64,000 nucleotides of DNA, taken from positions 46,304,950-46,368,949 of the forward strand of contig JAKCOZ010000005.1 in NCBI GenBank assembly GCA_022605955.1, given 5' to 3'. The DNA comes from Rallus limicola. Its lineage: Eukaryota; Chordata; Aves; Gruiformes; Rallidae. The position numbers and the translations under genes were made by a program. The notes under the pieces are model-generated. The model worked only from the letters and a program-made list of their open reading frames with translations, was not told the DNA's origin and ran no database searches. Of the stretch, positions 43,787-56,800 are shown piece after piece; position 1 is the stretch's first letter; every line of letters starts with the position of its first letter.

Positions 43787-46700
43787 CCACAGTCCTTGTG
43801 CTTGGTGGAAAGAGCCAGGCAGCCAGTTTCTCTGATTACAGGCCTCATTTGGACTTTTTCCACCCCTTGGTCACCTCTGCTGGTGGCGGCTGGTGGGCAG
43901 CTTTGTCACCATGAGGCTTCTTCCAAAAGCTGGTCCCATAGCAGAGGGTGGGTAAAGCTCCCCAGAGAACTGGAATGTTCAAAGTCGCTCACAGCAGGTT
44001 TAGTTTCCTCACAATGCATTTACAATTTGTGTCTGTGTGACACACAGTGAATTTTAGAGGGATAAATGCATGATGGGTGTAAATCATTCTCTACCAGAGA
44101 CAAATTCTTCCCTTCATCTGAATCAATAGGAGAGAATCTGCAGCCATGACTCAAGCCCACAGCTAAAAATATGAAGGAAATATACAGAACTTTAAACAGG
44201 CAGAGCTCCAGGTCCTTCTAGTATTTTCTGAAAAATAAAAGGAAAAAAAACCCAAACAACCCACAACTCAAAAAAAGAGGATTAGATCACCAGGTGGTGC
44301 AAGGGAAGCTTTAGACTAATGCTATTGCACCAGCTAAGACCTGGCTGGTAAGGAAAGAGCACCTCAAGAAAGCTGTAAAACTGAAAAGAGTGCTCCATGC
44401 AAGCGAGAGGAATGTGTGTTGGTGATGCAAGTATGGCAAAAAAGCATGTGGGCTTAGGAAGGCCTCGCCACGTGTGCCTCTTACTATTTTACACCCTATC
44501 TTGCAGTAATGGCACCAGTTTTGCATTCAGTGGCAATGAAAAATTTTAATCTTTCCTTCCTATTAACAGAGGAGACCTTTTAGGACAACTTTCCAAGAAG
44601 ACTTGTTGGAATTTCCAAACTCTCCTTCTGGCACCGCTGGCAGAGGCGATCACCCCGAGCCGCATCGCTGTGGGGTCCCCTCCTTGCCTGCTTGGCTCAG
44701 CCCCGCTGTGGCGGAGCTGGATGGAGCTATGCTGGCTCTGTGCTCTGCTGCTGTCTACACAGGGAAAATACTGCCTGTAATGAACTGATTTTAAGCTGGT
44801 TTAATTAAACAGATACCAATCTCACTAATGTAAACACAAAACAAGAAAAAAAAGTGTATCACTGCTTTAAATCCTGGGTAACGTGTCAAAGAGACGGTAA
44901 ACAGAAGGTCGGAGGGTGGGTTAGCTGGTTGGTGCAGGCTTCACTTCAGAGGCTGCGTTTGGTGTGTAGTTCAAAGGCAGGCAGAGTAACGTGCTGCCTG
45001 GTGCTGGCAGAAGGTAGGTCAGGAAAAAGGCAAAAATGTTGTTATTATTCCTGCTAAAACTGGCAACAAATAAATTCTTAATGGATTCTAGTGTTATATT
45101 ACAACCTGGTAAAGGTGGATGATTAAACTGCATTTATCCTCAACTTGAGGAGCAGAGGCAGGGTGGCATGGGAGGAAGCCTGCAGAGGAAAAGCCACTGC
45201 AGAGCGGGAACTGGGGTGGGAGGAGGCAGGAGAGGCAGGGAGGGGGTGGCACTGGTGATGCTTTGGAGAGAAGCTGGGCTGCCTGAGCTCAGGGGATGGC
45301 GTATTGCTGACTGGAAGGATGTGGTGGAAATTGTTGTCCTAGATCTGCCCCAAGCTGGTCAGACTCTCAGAAAAGCTTCCCATCTTGACCTAAGGTGCTG
45401 GGCTAGCTGTATATTTCAGGTATGTGAGGTCCCTCTCTGCAGTTGCCCTGAAACAAAACATGGAGGCTCCAGTAAAAAGAAATGGAACATGGACACTCCA
45501 AGATGTTCTGCTGCACTGTCTGGGATGAGGTATTGTGGGAAGCAACCACATCTTGTTCCTCAAAGACCATCTGCTGTGCTCTCCAGACAGGCTCCTCATG
45601 CCAAATGCACCATATGGAAGTTTGATTCATCAACCAGATGTGCTGGGGTATGGGAGAAGCTGCAGGAGAGGCTTCCCTGTGAGTGCTGGGAAGGATAGAT
45701 TATGTGGGCTGTGCCACTGGTGTGGAAGTTGGAGGAGCATGCAGAATGGGTTGAGTCTGTTTGGTCAACTGATTTCCTTGCCATTCACCAAAGTGAACTA
45801 ACTCACAGTGCTCATTACTTCTTCAGGTTCTGAAGTGATGCTGATATTGGGCTTGCTAGGTCCTGCATACCATCTGCCTGGTGCAGCTCTGGAGGAGGAG
45901 GGCATGGTCCAAGGGGACTGCTCTGCAGGGTCACAGTGACTAGCCTCTCCTTCCTTCTGATGCTGAGGGCAGCACCAGCATGGCCTGTGTCCTGGCCACC
46001 TTATAAAGGCCTGAGGTAGAGCTACAATGTGCATCTCTTGCCAAGATAAGCCTCACCTGATTCAGTAGACCAAGTAGGGCTTTCTATCATTACTTTCAAG
46101 TCAGGTTTGGCAGATACAGCTGCTGCATTGCTGCCAGCCTATGACATACCCGTATGAAAATCTGGAATTGGAAATGAGTTGCTACATGGTCCAATGAATG
46201 AGAAAGGGGAAGGGAGGTGTTGGGATGAGTTAAATAGTAAGAACTGAAAATTCACCAGTTCATATGACCCTGACTTGTCTATCAAGGCAGAAAAACTGAG
46301 GCAGCCACCTACAATCACCCATTGAGTTTGTAGCAGAGCCAGATATAAACCAATAAATGCCTGAAAGTATTTTTCCTGGTATTTGTCATGCTGACTATAA
46401 AAAGGGTTTATTAACTAGTGGTGTCTGCTCAGCCTCTGACTTGGAACCACCTTGTATCCACAGAGCTTGGGTATATGACTGGTGGCATGGAGAAAACAGA
46501 TCCACCTACAGAAGACTGGACAGATATGACACGTCTTGCTCCTTACCTGTTACTTTAGGCTTTATCACCGTTGCAGGAGAGGTGTTCAGAAGACCCCAAT
46601 ATAGTTGGTAAACTAACACTGGAAGACATTCTATGGTTGAGAAGTATCATACCTTATCCTGCAATAAGATAGGAAGACAGCACACGTGCTGGGGAAGTCA

Positions 46701-46859
46701 TATGCTTACTTAAAGCCTAAGCAGTAGCACATCAGAGGAGTCATACAATTAAATGATTTTGCTCTTTCCACTTTCTATTTAGCAATCAATGAAAGTTCTT
46801 CCTCCAGGGAAAAGTTAGATGAGGGGGGAGCACTCAGCCCATTGTTTTGCCTGGAGTGC

Positions 46860-47180
46860 CAAAAAGAAATACATCATGATTTATATGTTAATGAGCAATT
46901 CTCGTTAGGCCATGCATTCTGCAAGGTGTTGCAATGGGGGGACTGGGAGGTTGATCCATCAGAGGAAATTAATTCATCATCAAAGCGAGACAGGGAGCTC
47001 CCTGGTGAGAGCTGTAAATAGGGCATTGGTAGAATGACAGAGTGCTGGGTGGCATGTCCCCCCCCATTAGCGCTCCCATTGACAGTCCTGCCACTGCCTG
47101 CTCTCAGGCTCCAGCTCATGCACATTATTTATAGAGCATTTCACATTCCTGGTTGGATTCCAGTCGATGTTGGTTTCAGT
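46860..47180. other. Candidate conserved non-coding element
   Basis: Repeat-free sequence with TTAATGAGCAATT, GGAAATTAATTCATCATC, CATTATTTATAGAGC and nearby TTATTGATTGAG motifs (homeodomain and MEF2-like sites). It shows no coding potential. Conservation was not tested, so this is only a pointer. Confidence 0.25.
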
Positions 47181-47404
47181 TAGAATAAATGCTTATTGAT
47201 TGAGAGGAGATGGGCTGGCTGATTAGCTCCTTGGGAAGCGCAGCACGCTTGGCACAGGGCAGGCTGGGCTCCTTGCAGAGGCAGGAACGCATGAGGGTCT
47301 GAAAATCTGTCATGGAGGAGAAGTCTTCTAGATTAAATCAATCCATTGACGAGTCCATCTAATAAAGATAAATGGCTAACTTCATTAGGGAATTAATGAT
47401 AGGC

Positions 47405-47470
47405 CTGACAAAAAACCCCAGTGGGAGTCCTGTTGACTTCAGCAAGCTTCAGATCCAACCCAATATTTGC
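47405..47470 (+). repeat. Possible ancient amniote repeat fragment
   Basis: The text gtgggagtcctgttgacttc is another diverged match to the reptile/bird motif noted at 36265. Confidence 0.3.
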
Positions 47471-47899
47471 CTTGAAGCACTGGTTCCCAACCTTTTGTTT
47501 GAGGCTACTGAAAGCAGGCAAGTAATGGGAGCAGACATGCTATGCCTGTGCTTGATGGGAAAACTGCAGGTGGAAGCCACGCATCTAGAAATACCTACCA
47601 AAACCAGGACAAACATCTGTATTTACATTAATGAGGATTTATTCTATTTTTTATTTTTTAAATAAAGATACTATGGAGAAGAGTCTTAGTTGGATAAATG
47701 CTCCAGGAGCATGAAATCACAGCACATCACTAACACAGCCAAGACTGGCATTGCTGCTTGTTTGGGCACATTTAACTGGCTAATAGCCTCACGCTAGGTA
47801 TGACACACAGCACGCTTCTCTCGCTCGCAGTAACAAGGTGGGTCGCCCGCTTTCCTCCAAACCATTTACACGTGATCAGGCTATGAGGAGCTGTACCTG

Positions 47900-48260
47900 T
47901 GTGCCACTACGGTCCTGGGGGTGCGCAACCGGCCGGCTCGGGTCGGTGGGTGCCCTCCGCGCACCCAAACCTGCCTCGGGGCGGTCCCCGGGGCAGGGGG
48001 AGCAGCCGCAGCCTCCTGCCGTGCCCCCGCCACGGCGAAGGGCTTGTGGGTACCGCGCGTCCGCTTCCCGTGGGGAGTAACCGGGATCGCTGGCTGCTGC
48101 GTGCTGCAGCGTTCCCCTCCTGTGGCCGGGACCGGCCGGTGCAGGCAGCGCTCCCGGCCCCGCGGCCCGGCCTGCTGCCGGCGGAGCGCGGCGCGGGCAG
48201 CCAGGCTCGGAGCGGGGCGGGCAGGGTAGCGGGGGGAGCACCGGGCCCCAGGGCGGCACG
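47900..48260. promoter_or_regulatory. Orphan CpG island
   Basis: An isolated block far richer in G+C and CpG than its surroundings (cggccggctcgggtc, gcggagcgcggcgcgggcag), about 17 kb from the PKDCC-like stop codon. Long overlapping ORFs on both strands are composition artefacts. It could be the promoter of a non-coding RNA or of a gene lying beyond the window, or an orphan developmental CpG island. Confidence 0.5.
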
Positions 48261-48387
48261 GGGGGCTGAGGCGGAGCCGGGGGATGCTGGGCAGTCCAGT
48301 GCTGCACTGGGGGTGGAGGGAGGAAAGGAGAAGAGGTGCTGGGAGGGCAGTGGAGAAGGGTGTGCCGAAAGGATGGAGCACCGAGAG

Positions 48388-48932
48388 GTGCCCTCGTGAG
48401 GCCCCATCTGGAGTCTTGTGTCCAGATCTGGGGCCTGCAATACAAGAAAGATGTAGAACTGTTGGAGAGGGTTCAGAGGAGGGCCATGAAGATGATTAGA
48501 GGGCTGGAGCACCTCTCCTATGAAGAGAGGCTGGGGGAGCTGGGCTCGTTCAGCCTGGAGAAGGAAGGCTGTGGTGGGACCTCATTGCAGCCTCCCAGTA
48601 CCTGAAGGAAGCATACAAACAGGAGAGGATTCAACTTTTTAAAAGAGTAGACAATGGCAGGACAAGGGGGAATGGATTAAAACTAAAGGAAGGGAGGTTT
48701 AGGTTAGATATTAGGTGGAAGTTTTTCACAGAGAGAGTGGTGAAGTGCTGGAACAGGCTGTCCAGAGAGGTGGTGGTCCCTGGAGGTGTTCAAGGCCAGG
48801 TTGGATGGGGCCCTGGGCAACCTTGTGTAGATCCAGGCCTGAGGCTGTTGGCCCTGCCTGTGGCAGGGGGGTTGGAGCTCTATAATCCTTGGGGTCCCTT
48901 CCAACCCAGATCATTCTATGATTCTATCAATG
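48388..48932 (+). mobile_element. CR1 LINE 3' fragment, about 545 bp, well preserved
   Basis: Starts in the end of ORF2 (peptide [21 protein letters not shown]) and runs to the full 3' end, ccttccaacccagatcattctatgattctat. It lies next to the CpG island. Confidence 0.96.
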
Positions 48933-50369
48933 GATGAAGGGATGGTTACATTTTTAAACATGAGTTTTCTTATTTTTCCTTCCTTTCACATGTCATTCAG
49001 TGATTTGAAGTGTGCACATCCCTTTGGGTTCACAGCCAGCTGGACCAATGCTGTGATTTGTGAGCTAAGGCAGGGATGCCAAAGCAGCCCAGTCGTGGGC
49101 TGCAAAACCACCTCCCCTCCCTGATGAGACTTTCTCCATCCTTGGGACAGTGTGACCTTGCCGAGCACAAAAATCAAGGTCTCAGTGGGATCAAAAGAAA
49201 AAGACTACAGCGTGAGTCTCTAATACTGACGAATCCATGGGAACAGCGATTCTGTAAATGATTAATGGTTCCCTTCATTATTCATGCCTGCATCAGGTGC
49301 TGCCAGGGAAAGTCCCGCTGCAATCTACCACCGTCTGTGTGCTGCCTTGCCAGAGCTGCTGCTGCCACATGTGCAGGTGCTTGCAGGATGTGAATTCTGT
49401 GCAGTTTCACCTTGCCAAATGCCAGTTGCAACATCAGTGGCACAGAAGTTCTGCTGAGACACCATTGTTTTTCTGTGGGTCTTTTTTGCCATGAACCATT
49501 AGTGGATCAGTTTCCAGGTTTACTGGAGTCAGGATATTCAGCATTATCAGCTGGAGTTGTAGGTCATACAGCATGTTACACAGGAGGACGGACTGAAGGA
49601 TGATTACAATGTTTTCCAGTGGTTAAAATCTAACAAAGGTCTCATCTACCTGCAGCTAACAAGTAAGGATATACTCGTCGAGTCCACACACAGAGGAACA
49701 GGAATCAAATAATTTGGCTGGACTTTCCCTCAATCCCAGGAGTTTCACATCTGGCCTAAGCCTCTGGAGATGAGGTTAGGATGCTCTGTCCAGGAGGAAC
49801 ATTCAGGGCTGAACTCTGTGGCTTTTGTACCCAGCAGCCAGAGCTCTAATTACCCACATCATTATCTCAGCCTGCCCTGCTGGAAATGTTATCAAGGAGT
49901 ACGGGAATTCACTAGGAACACTCCTTCCAATGTAGGACGATGTAATTATTATTGCCATCAGAGGGGGAATGACTAATAAGGACCTTCAGAGAGTGTTTCA
50001 TTCATCCTTCACTCTGTGGCTTCAAAGACAACTTTAAAAGGCATAATTAAGTAGCTCAAGTGCTAAAACTGCCTTGGTTCTTTTAGTTAATTTCTTTCCA
50101 ATATCAAGACATAAAGTGGACAATAATTTCCCAGCAGGCCAACATCTCCACCCTTAATGAGCTAATGGAGCTTACATCTGTCAGCTCTCCTATTTTGCTC
50201 TTGTTGTGCATTTCTACCTGTTGTTCAGTGTTCTCCCCGCTGATTCCAGTGATATTGCCCACAAAAGATGACTGTCCCATTTCCACCTCACTCTATGGTC
50301 TCTTTGTAGAGCAGCTCCTCACACCTACAGCAGAATGCTGGTTCTTTATGACCATCTACATGAAGCATT

Positions 50370-50447
50370 CACAGAATCATAGAATATCCTGAGTTGGAAG
50401 GGACCCATAAGCATCATCCAGTCCAACTCCTGGCTCCACACAGGACC
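50370..50447 (-). mobile_element. Short CR1 LINE 3' fragment
   Basis: acagaatcatagaatatcct followed by gagttggaagggacccataa and ccagtccaactcctggctcc. Confidence 0.88.
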
Positions 50448-50740
50448 AGCTAAGTCAGAGCATGTGACTGAGTGCCTGATTTGGCAAGAGACTTGAATGA
50501 GTCAGTGTGGTTTATCACTCAACACTAGCTTTTCCACCAGTTTGGTGGAGCATGGGATGGTTTTCAGTCTTTTTGGACCTGCAGAGTGAAAACCTGTACA
50601 TCACCATGAGTGACCAGCAATCACTGCCTTGTTGCCTTGACCAGCCATCCCTGATGTGACCCCCACAAGCTGATACTGTTACACAGGCTTCTTTGCTTAA
50701 AATGTTATACTTGCAACATTTCCACAGAGTTGAGAGGACT

Positions 50741-50867
50741 TTTTTGTTTTGGTTTGGGTGATTTTGGTTTTGTTGGGTTGTTGGGGGTTTTTTTTTGTTG
50801 GTTGGTAGGTTGGTTTGGTTGTTGGGTTTTTTGTGGTTGGTTGGTTGTTTTGGTTTGATTTGTTTTT
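50741..50867 (+). repeat. 127-nt G/T-only tract
   Basis: Composed of TTTTG, GGTT and GGGTT-like units with only three A and no C. Strand asymmetry is extreme. Several GGG/GGGGG runs are present. The minus strand gives a low-complexity Asn/Pro/Lys/Thr frame that is not a gene. Confidence 0.9.
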
Positions 50868-53800
50868 CCTGTGAGGAGGACTGAAATAGAGAGAAGTCCA
50901 ATTTAACGCATATGCTTTTGGAGCATGACCATGGTGGCTGGCCCCTTACCAACTCACCCATGTTCATACCATGAGATGACACTAAGGGGCTTTCCCAGCA
51001 CAGCCATGGTGTGGGTGGAAGCAGGGCAAGGGCTGCATCTGCTCTCCCATCCCATGGGTTGCAGCATCCCAGCCTCTATTAACAGGGAATGAATGATTGC
51101 AGCTCATCCCTTCTTCTTCTGGGGAATTTGTCCTTGTGGTAGTCCCTGTAGTATCAAGGCCAGTGTTTTAAAACCATACATAAACCTAAGAGACAGCCAG
51201 GCTTCTACTTCTCATTGAATTCAGTGCTCTCTAGTATGAATTTTAAACTCTGTTATTTTCTCTTAAAGCAAATCTGTCTGCATTGGGTTCTTCCTTCAGT
51301 AAAATGCCTTAAAATGCGTGATTGTAAAAAAATTTTGGAAGGTTAAAAAAAGAGGAATGCTTAAATAAACCCACAGATGCTTTTTTGACCTTTATGGATT
51401 TAAGTCAGCTTCCAAAAATAGCACAGCAGGTGCCTGGAATTTCTTTATACCTGTGTGTGTCAAGGGAGGCTGTTAAAATTAATAGAGTAATACCAGCATA
51501 AAGGAGGGATAATGAATTTGATTAGTTTTATTACTTCCCCCAGTGCTACTGAGAGATGCCAACCTGTTTGCAGGAGATGTTGCAAGACACTTTCAGGCAC
51601 ATAAAGACCTCAGCAAATGTAATATTGAATAAGGGCCTAACCTAATGAGCATTCTAAATGATTAACTACACATCCTCTTTCCCACACTGGAGACTAATTA
51701 GTGACGGCAGACATTTTCATAGGGCAGTCAAAACTAGGCCAGTCATTTTGATCTGAGCCACAAACCCGACCTTTCTGCTCTGCAGCTGTGGGTGGGCTGT
51801 GCTGCTGTAAGGTGTTACACCCCAGGTTTTGCCTCACCCCTCCATCCCGCAACACCAGTCCTGTTTTAAAGCGGGCAGCTGTTCTGGCTGTTCCTTGGTG
51901 CTGTAATGCACAGCCCAGTGACAGCAGCCCAGGGAGGCTGAGCCTGCAGCCAGCCCACCCCAGCTGCCCCAGCCCCCACAGCGTCTTGCTGGGTGAGAGT
52001 CGTGCAGCCCAGGCAGTCACCTCAGTGGGGATGGAGCTTTGCGCTGTGGGGTTGTGTGGAGACCCCGCCTTGGTAAATAGGAGTTGTCAGATGGGACCTT
52101 TCCCAGTTGCACAGAAGAAAAGCTCACATCCACAAAGCATGCTCTGCAGTAACAGTATTATTTTGCAGTTCTTGGTGATGTCTTACCACTTGGCCATAAG
52201 GAGCTGCTTAAAAGTGAATTTAGAGAGAAGTTAATATTATTTTCTCAATTAATGTTTATTAAAGCGTTAAAATTGTGATTGGCTAGACTTCCTTGTATCA
52301 ACTACTTAATTCTTTACAGCCAAATTCTACCTATGCTTTGTGAGGAAACTGCTAAAAATAGGTGGCAATTTGAAAAAGCATGAGGAATCTATCCTTTAAC
52401 TCAGTGCAGTTATTGCTGTAACTGATATATAGGTGAGAGAGCGAATGTAATTTGTAGATGGATGTATCTGCAGCAGCTAAAATGCTTTTTGGTAAATCTA
52501 ATAAGATGATAATATCAGTAGCAAAAAAAAAAAAAAGGAGCAGGCGAACTACTGCATGAAGAAGAGGTAAATCAACTACAACCATCCACTTAGAACTGCA
52601 GAAAACTCAGTTATATCTGGCTTTTTATGTCATGCACATACTATATATGTGTGTTATGTACATAGTATATAGATTATACATGTGATTTACATACGTATGA
52701 TCTGCGTGATGTAACTCTGTCATAGTAAAACTCTATGATTTCCGTAGATCTAACGTTCAGCCGGTTAGAAGCACACACTAGCAACTCCATCATCTTCCAG
52801 GAGAGGGCACTCACACATGTCCCTAAGGTTTACAGGCGGTTTATAAACTCGGAGCGTAGGTAGAAAAACGGGTTGTCTAAAAATTACAACATTTATTTCT
52901 GCTTTCATGCCCTTACTGATTGCAGTGCTGCTCTCAGGCTAAAACACGGCCCAAAGCTTTCCGAACCATCACCCTGGCATCAAAAACACTCTCCCTGATG
53001 TTACAGCCCAAGTTTTTGCAGACCTCCCAAACGGCCTCATTAAGCAGTTGACAAATATTGAAGTGCTGTACAAAGCTCAATATAAATACCTCTGCGGACA
53101 TTTCCCCTCAGCGCTGCCTCTTCGGGAAGTCTTCTGCTTGTGGAAGGACTGCATCGCGCCTTGCCCACAGCCCAAGCATCCCAGCAGCCAGTCAGATAGA
53201 GTCCAAACAGCAGGTACACCAGGGGGAATAATCTGAAAGGTGCTATTAGTCTCTTTTGTTATGCTAATGCTAGGTGGAAGTCAACACAGGTATTAATTGC
53301 AAACCTGTTCAGTGGAAGTGCTTTGAGCCAGGCAGGCATGGCAATACAGCTGAGAAGCTTTGTGTTTTATTTTAATTAACTCAACAAGAAAGGCAATTGA
53401 AATGAAATGTTTTCAGTTGTGTTCTCCAGTGCTAATCAGCTGCTCATTATCTTAATCACACTGGCACTGCCGTGAGAGTGGGACTGAACGTGAGTGTGTG
53501 GTGGTGTATGCTGCAAGTAAGCGCAGCAAGGAGATGGGGAGAGGATGAGGGCATAGAGAAACCTGCCTGTGCTCACATGGAGAGAGCTGAGCCCTGTCAC
53601 CAGATCCACAGGCACCATTGCTGGCACCCACCAGGTGAACAGATCCAGCTGTTGTCCTCACATTTCAGCAGCCTGTGCTGCAGTGGTGCTGGGCTGAACA
53701 GTGAACCTGCTCCAGAAGGTTGTGTTGGGCTGCACTGCTGCCAGAAAGGTGGGTCCTGGCTCTCCCTCTCCCCCTTCATCCTCACAAGGCAGTGGTGACT

Positions 53801-56800
53801 TTACAAGTGACACTGAACTCCCAGAGATGCTCGGATCCTGATGCAGGGTTGCCAAATGACAACTCCCCTTCCTAAGGGCCAGTCCAGGCAAAAGGACTTG
53901 GTTTGGCTGAGTGCCCTTTCCAGCTCTCTCTAGACCTGCAGTGTGCAACATGCTTCAGGGTACAAGCACCTCTGTTCTGTCCAGACACATAAGTGCCTAA
54001 ATCACTCAACAGTGCCAACCCTGGGGAGGTGATGGCAGTGCCAATTCTCTCTCGAGGACAACAGTCAGTCCAAGGGGCCCCTTTCCCTTTGTTCACCATG
54101 CAAAGGACCTCCTTGCCTCTCCAGCTGCAAGACCACCATCCCTGGGTTGCCCAGATCCAGCACTCACTTATCTATAAAAATGTGAGGCTTTGAATTCTTA
54201 AGAAAATACTTATAGTTTACAACTGATTCCAGTACCATATTTTCCTACATCTTCCTTTCTTGCCAGCACGAGGTGGTTAACCAGGAGAATGACAACTCTG
54301 TTCATTCTTGCAGCTTTTGGGTACCAAGCTAAACGGGCTTTTTCTATCTTGAAATGTTTTCTTGCTTTCTGTTGTCTTGCTTCCCTGTCCTCTAAGACCC
54401 CCATGTCCAATATTGGTGTGTTGGCCTTTATGTGTCCTTCATCACTGATTTAATAACCTGTGCCATCTCACCATAGACTTGTATAAGTGCCCATGTTTTG
54501 GAAGTCATTTTGGAAACATCAAGTATTTACATGAGTCTCAGAATTTCAAGGTTTGATAGCTTCCTCTCTTCTTGTGTATTGCCAATCTGGCAAAATTTAA
54601 GACTGATAAATTAAGTGATACTACTCATAAAAAGCCTGTTTCTAGGGCTCTAGATATAAGCACAAAGCAGTATTTTGTAGTATTGCATTATACAGCAAGA
54701 GAGATATAGGTAGTGGATAACAAGCTGTAGATAGATCACTCCAAAGAGTGAAACCCTTGTTTGGAAGATCCAAAAGCCAAATGTAACCCAGATGCATTCT
54801 AGTAGCAGATCCAGACAAAAAGCCAAATTTTGGCTCTGGTTCTATAAAACCCCATCCAATAGATTGAGTTTCTAGAGCCATCCTATCTCTGAGATTTTAT
54901 GTATCTGGATCACTGATAAGGAGAGCTGGCAGAGTTCATCATTGCCAAATTGCAGATGAATAATTCAATATAGAGCAGATGTAGATGATCAGCAGGGTAA
55001 ACCTTAAAGCCAGAACACCAAACACAAAATTCTACTTTTGAGTATTAAAAATGCTTAGAGAAACATGCAAGGTCTCTAACCAAGCTGTAAGTATTACACA
55101 TTGTTGGGTATTGGCCTGGTACCCTGCGAGCTGGTGGCAAAGCTCCCACCAACTTCAGTGCTGCCAAAGCTGGTGCTCCACGGCTGCTTGGCTCCTGGAT
55201 GAGCAGCACAAAGGTCCCTGCAAACAGTCTGCGCTGAGCCTGGAAATAGTCCCTGCTGAGATGGCATGTGTCCCTGTGAGGGTTGCTGGGTAACACTGTG
55301 GTCTCCCCTCAAACAGAGAAAGTGGGCTCAGCTTTTACACACTGCAAAGTCCAATGAAGGAGCGAAACCCAAATTATTTCCTGCTCATAGCCTAAGATCT
55401 GTAATGTGATGTTTGAAAGCCTTTGGGATCCTATGGTTCATACCACCTCAGCTCCTCCTGGAGTTAATGCGTGTGCATCTCCATCCTGCTGCACGCTGAT
55501 TTGCTTTGTGATGGATTCAGTACACATTGTATGAGCATGTGGTACATCAGGCAGATCTTGTATAAAGGTTACCTGTTACCATTTCTCTTTTCCTTTATTT
55601 TTTTTTCTATTTCAACTGGTTAGAAAAAATACAGATCATTGAATATTTAGTAGGTGCATAAACCCAGTTGCTTTGCTGTTCCTTGCATTTTCAGAGAGGC
55701 TCTGCAACCTTTTCAGAAAGATGGAGGCAAATGACCACCATCGTTATGAAAAGGATGGAAGCAAACGACCACCAGAAATATTTATCAGGGGAGGAATGAG
55801 AGCTCAAGAGCTAACAGCTAGCCATGTACATTAGAGCACCAGCCACAACCAAAACATCCATGTTTGGATGTGTGTGATGTATTCCAGGTTTCCTGGCTGT
55901 ACCATTAGGTGCCATGCAACGCTGTGGGTCAAGTTCATTCCTGGCGTAAGTTCAGTGAAATCAGATCACCTGCCTTTGGGTTACTGATGCTGCACCAGGG
56001 ACTAATTTGGCCCATGGTGTTTAATTTCAATCGTATTCAGTTTGAATTAGCATTGGTTATTTCACTCAGCAGGCAGGCTTTACAAACTGGAGTTTTCTCT
56101 TCACCTCCTGCTGTGTGTGTCCCAGTGCATCTTCTTCCATATTTGAAAAATTATTCTCTTTAGTCCTATTGTATCTAAGGGAAGTATTCATCAATGGAGA
56201 GAGAAACATGGATTAGCCCCACATCTGCTCACATCTCTACGGAGGAGCAGGGCAAAGCTGAGGAGTTTTGCCAAGGGAAACGGGAGCAGCGAGCACTGTC
56301 GATGTAGATAGAAGTAAAAGTCTGCCCTGAGGATAGCTTGTCAAATGAAGCCTCCTGAGCCATTAATTACAGTTCCAAGGTGCAGATGAAATATGTATGT
56401 GATAGAAGAGCTTTGCTTTTTAATGTGTTGTTCAAGTGATTTTTTTAAAGAGACAGCAGCAAGCCCAGTCTGCATGGCAGGTTTTCTCTTCCTCTTGCTC
56501 AGAGACTCTTGTAATTTCATTCCCAAAACATAGACGGTAGCTCTGGTTACATCTCCAAAGGCTGACTTCTTCCTGGGATGAGCTCGAAGACTGACAGGCT
56601 GGCTGTGGCTGCATCAGCTCACACATCAGTATCTAGATTTGTGAGAACAACCCCAGAGTCATTTTATTTGTTAGTGATTTACAATTTAAGTAGAATCCCA
56701 TACAAAATGAAAGAGTGTAATGTGAAGAATTGTATTTCAGCTGTAGTTATTATTTTTGCATTTTATATCAAAAGCATAACAAGACCTTTAATGAAAACAT

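Larger units (their letters stand above)
43787..47879. other. Intergenic sequence, no gene seen
   Basis: The longest ORF here (45168-45698, 176 codons) is a composition effect of a G-rich stretch. The only noteworthy part is the homeobox-site-rich block at 46860-47180. Confidence 0.5.

Noticed and set aside
47876..48512. Several 100-200 codon ORFs on both strands at the orphan CpG island
   Set aside because: All are Pro/Ala/Arg/Gly-rich, overlap each other and end in a CR1 element. They are effects of base composition.
50515..50982. 155-codon minus-strand ORF rich in Asn, Pro, Lys and Thr
   Set aside because: It is the translation of the G/T tract and shows no domain or splice context.
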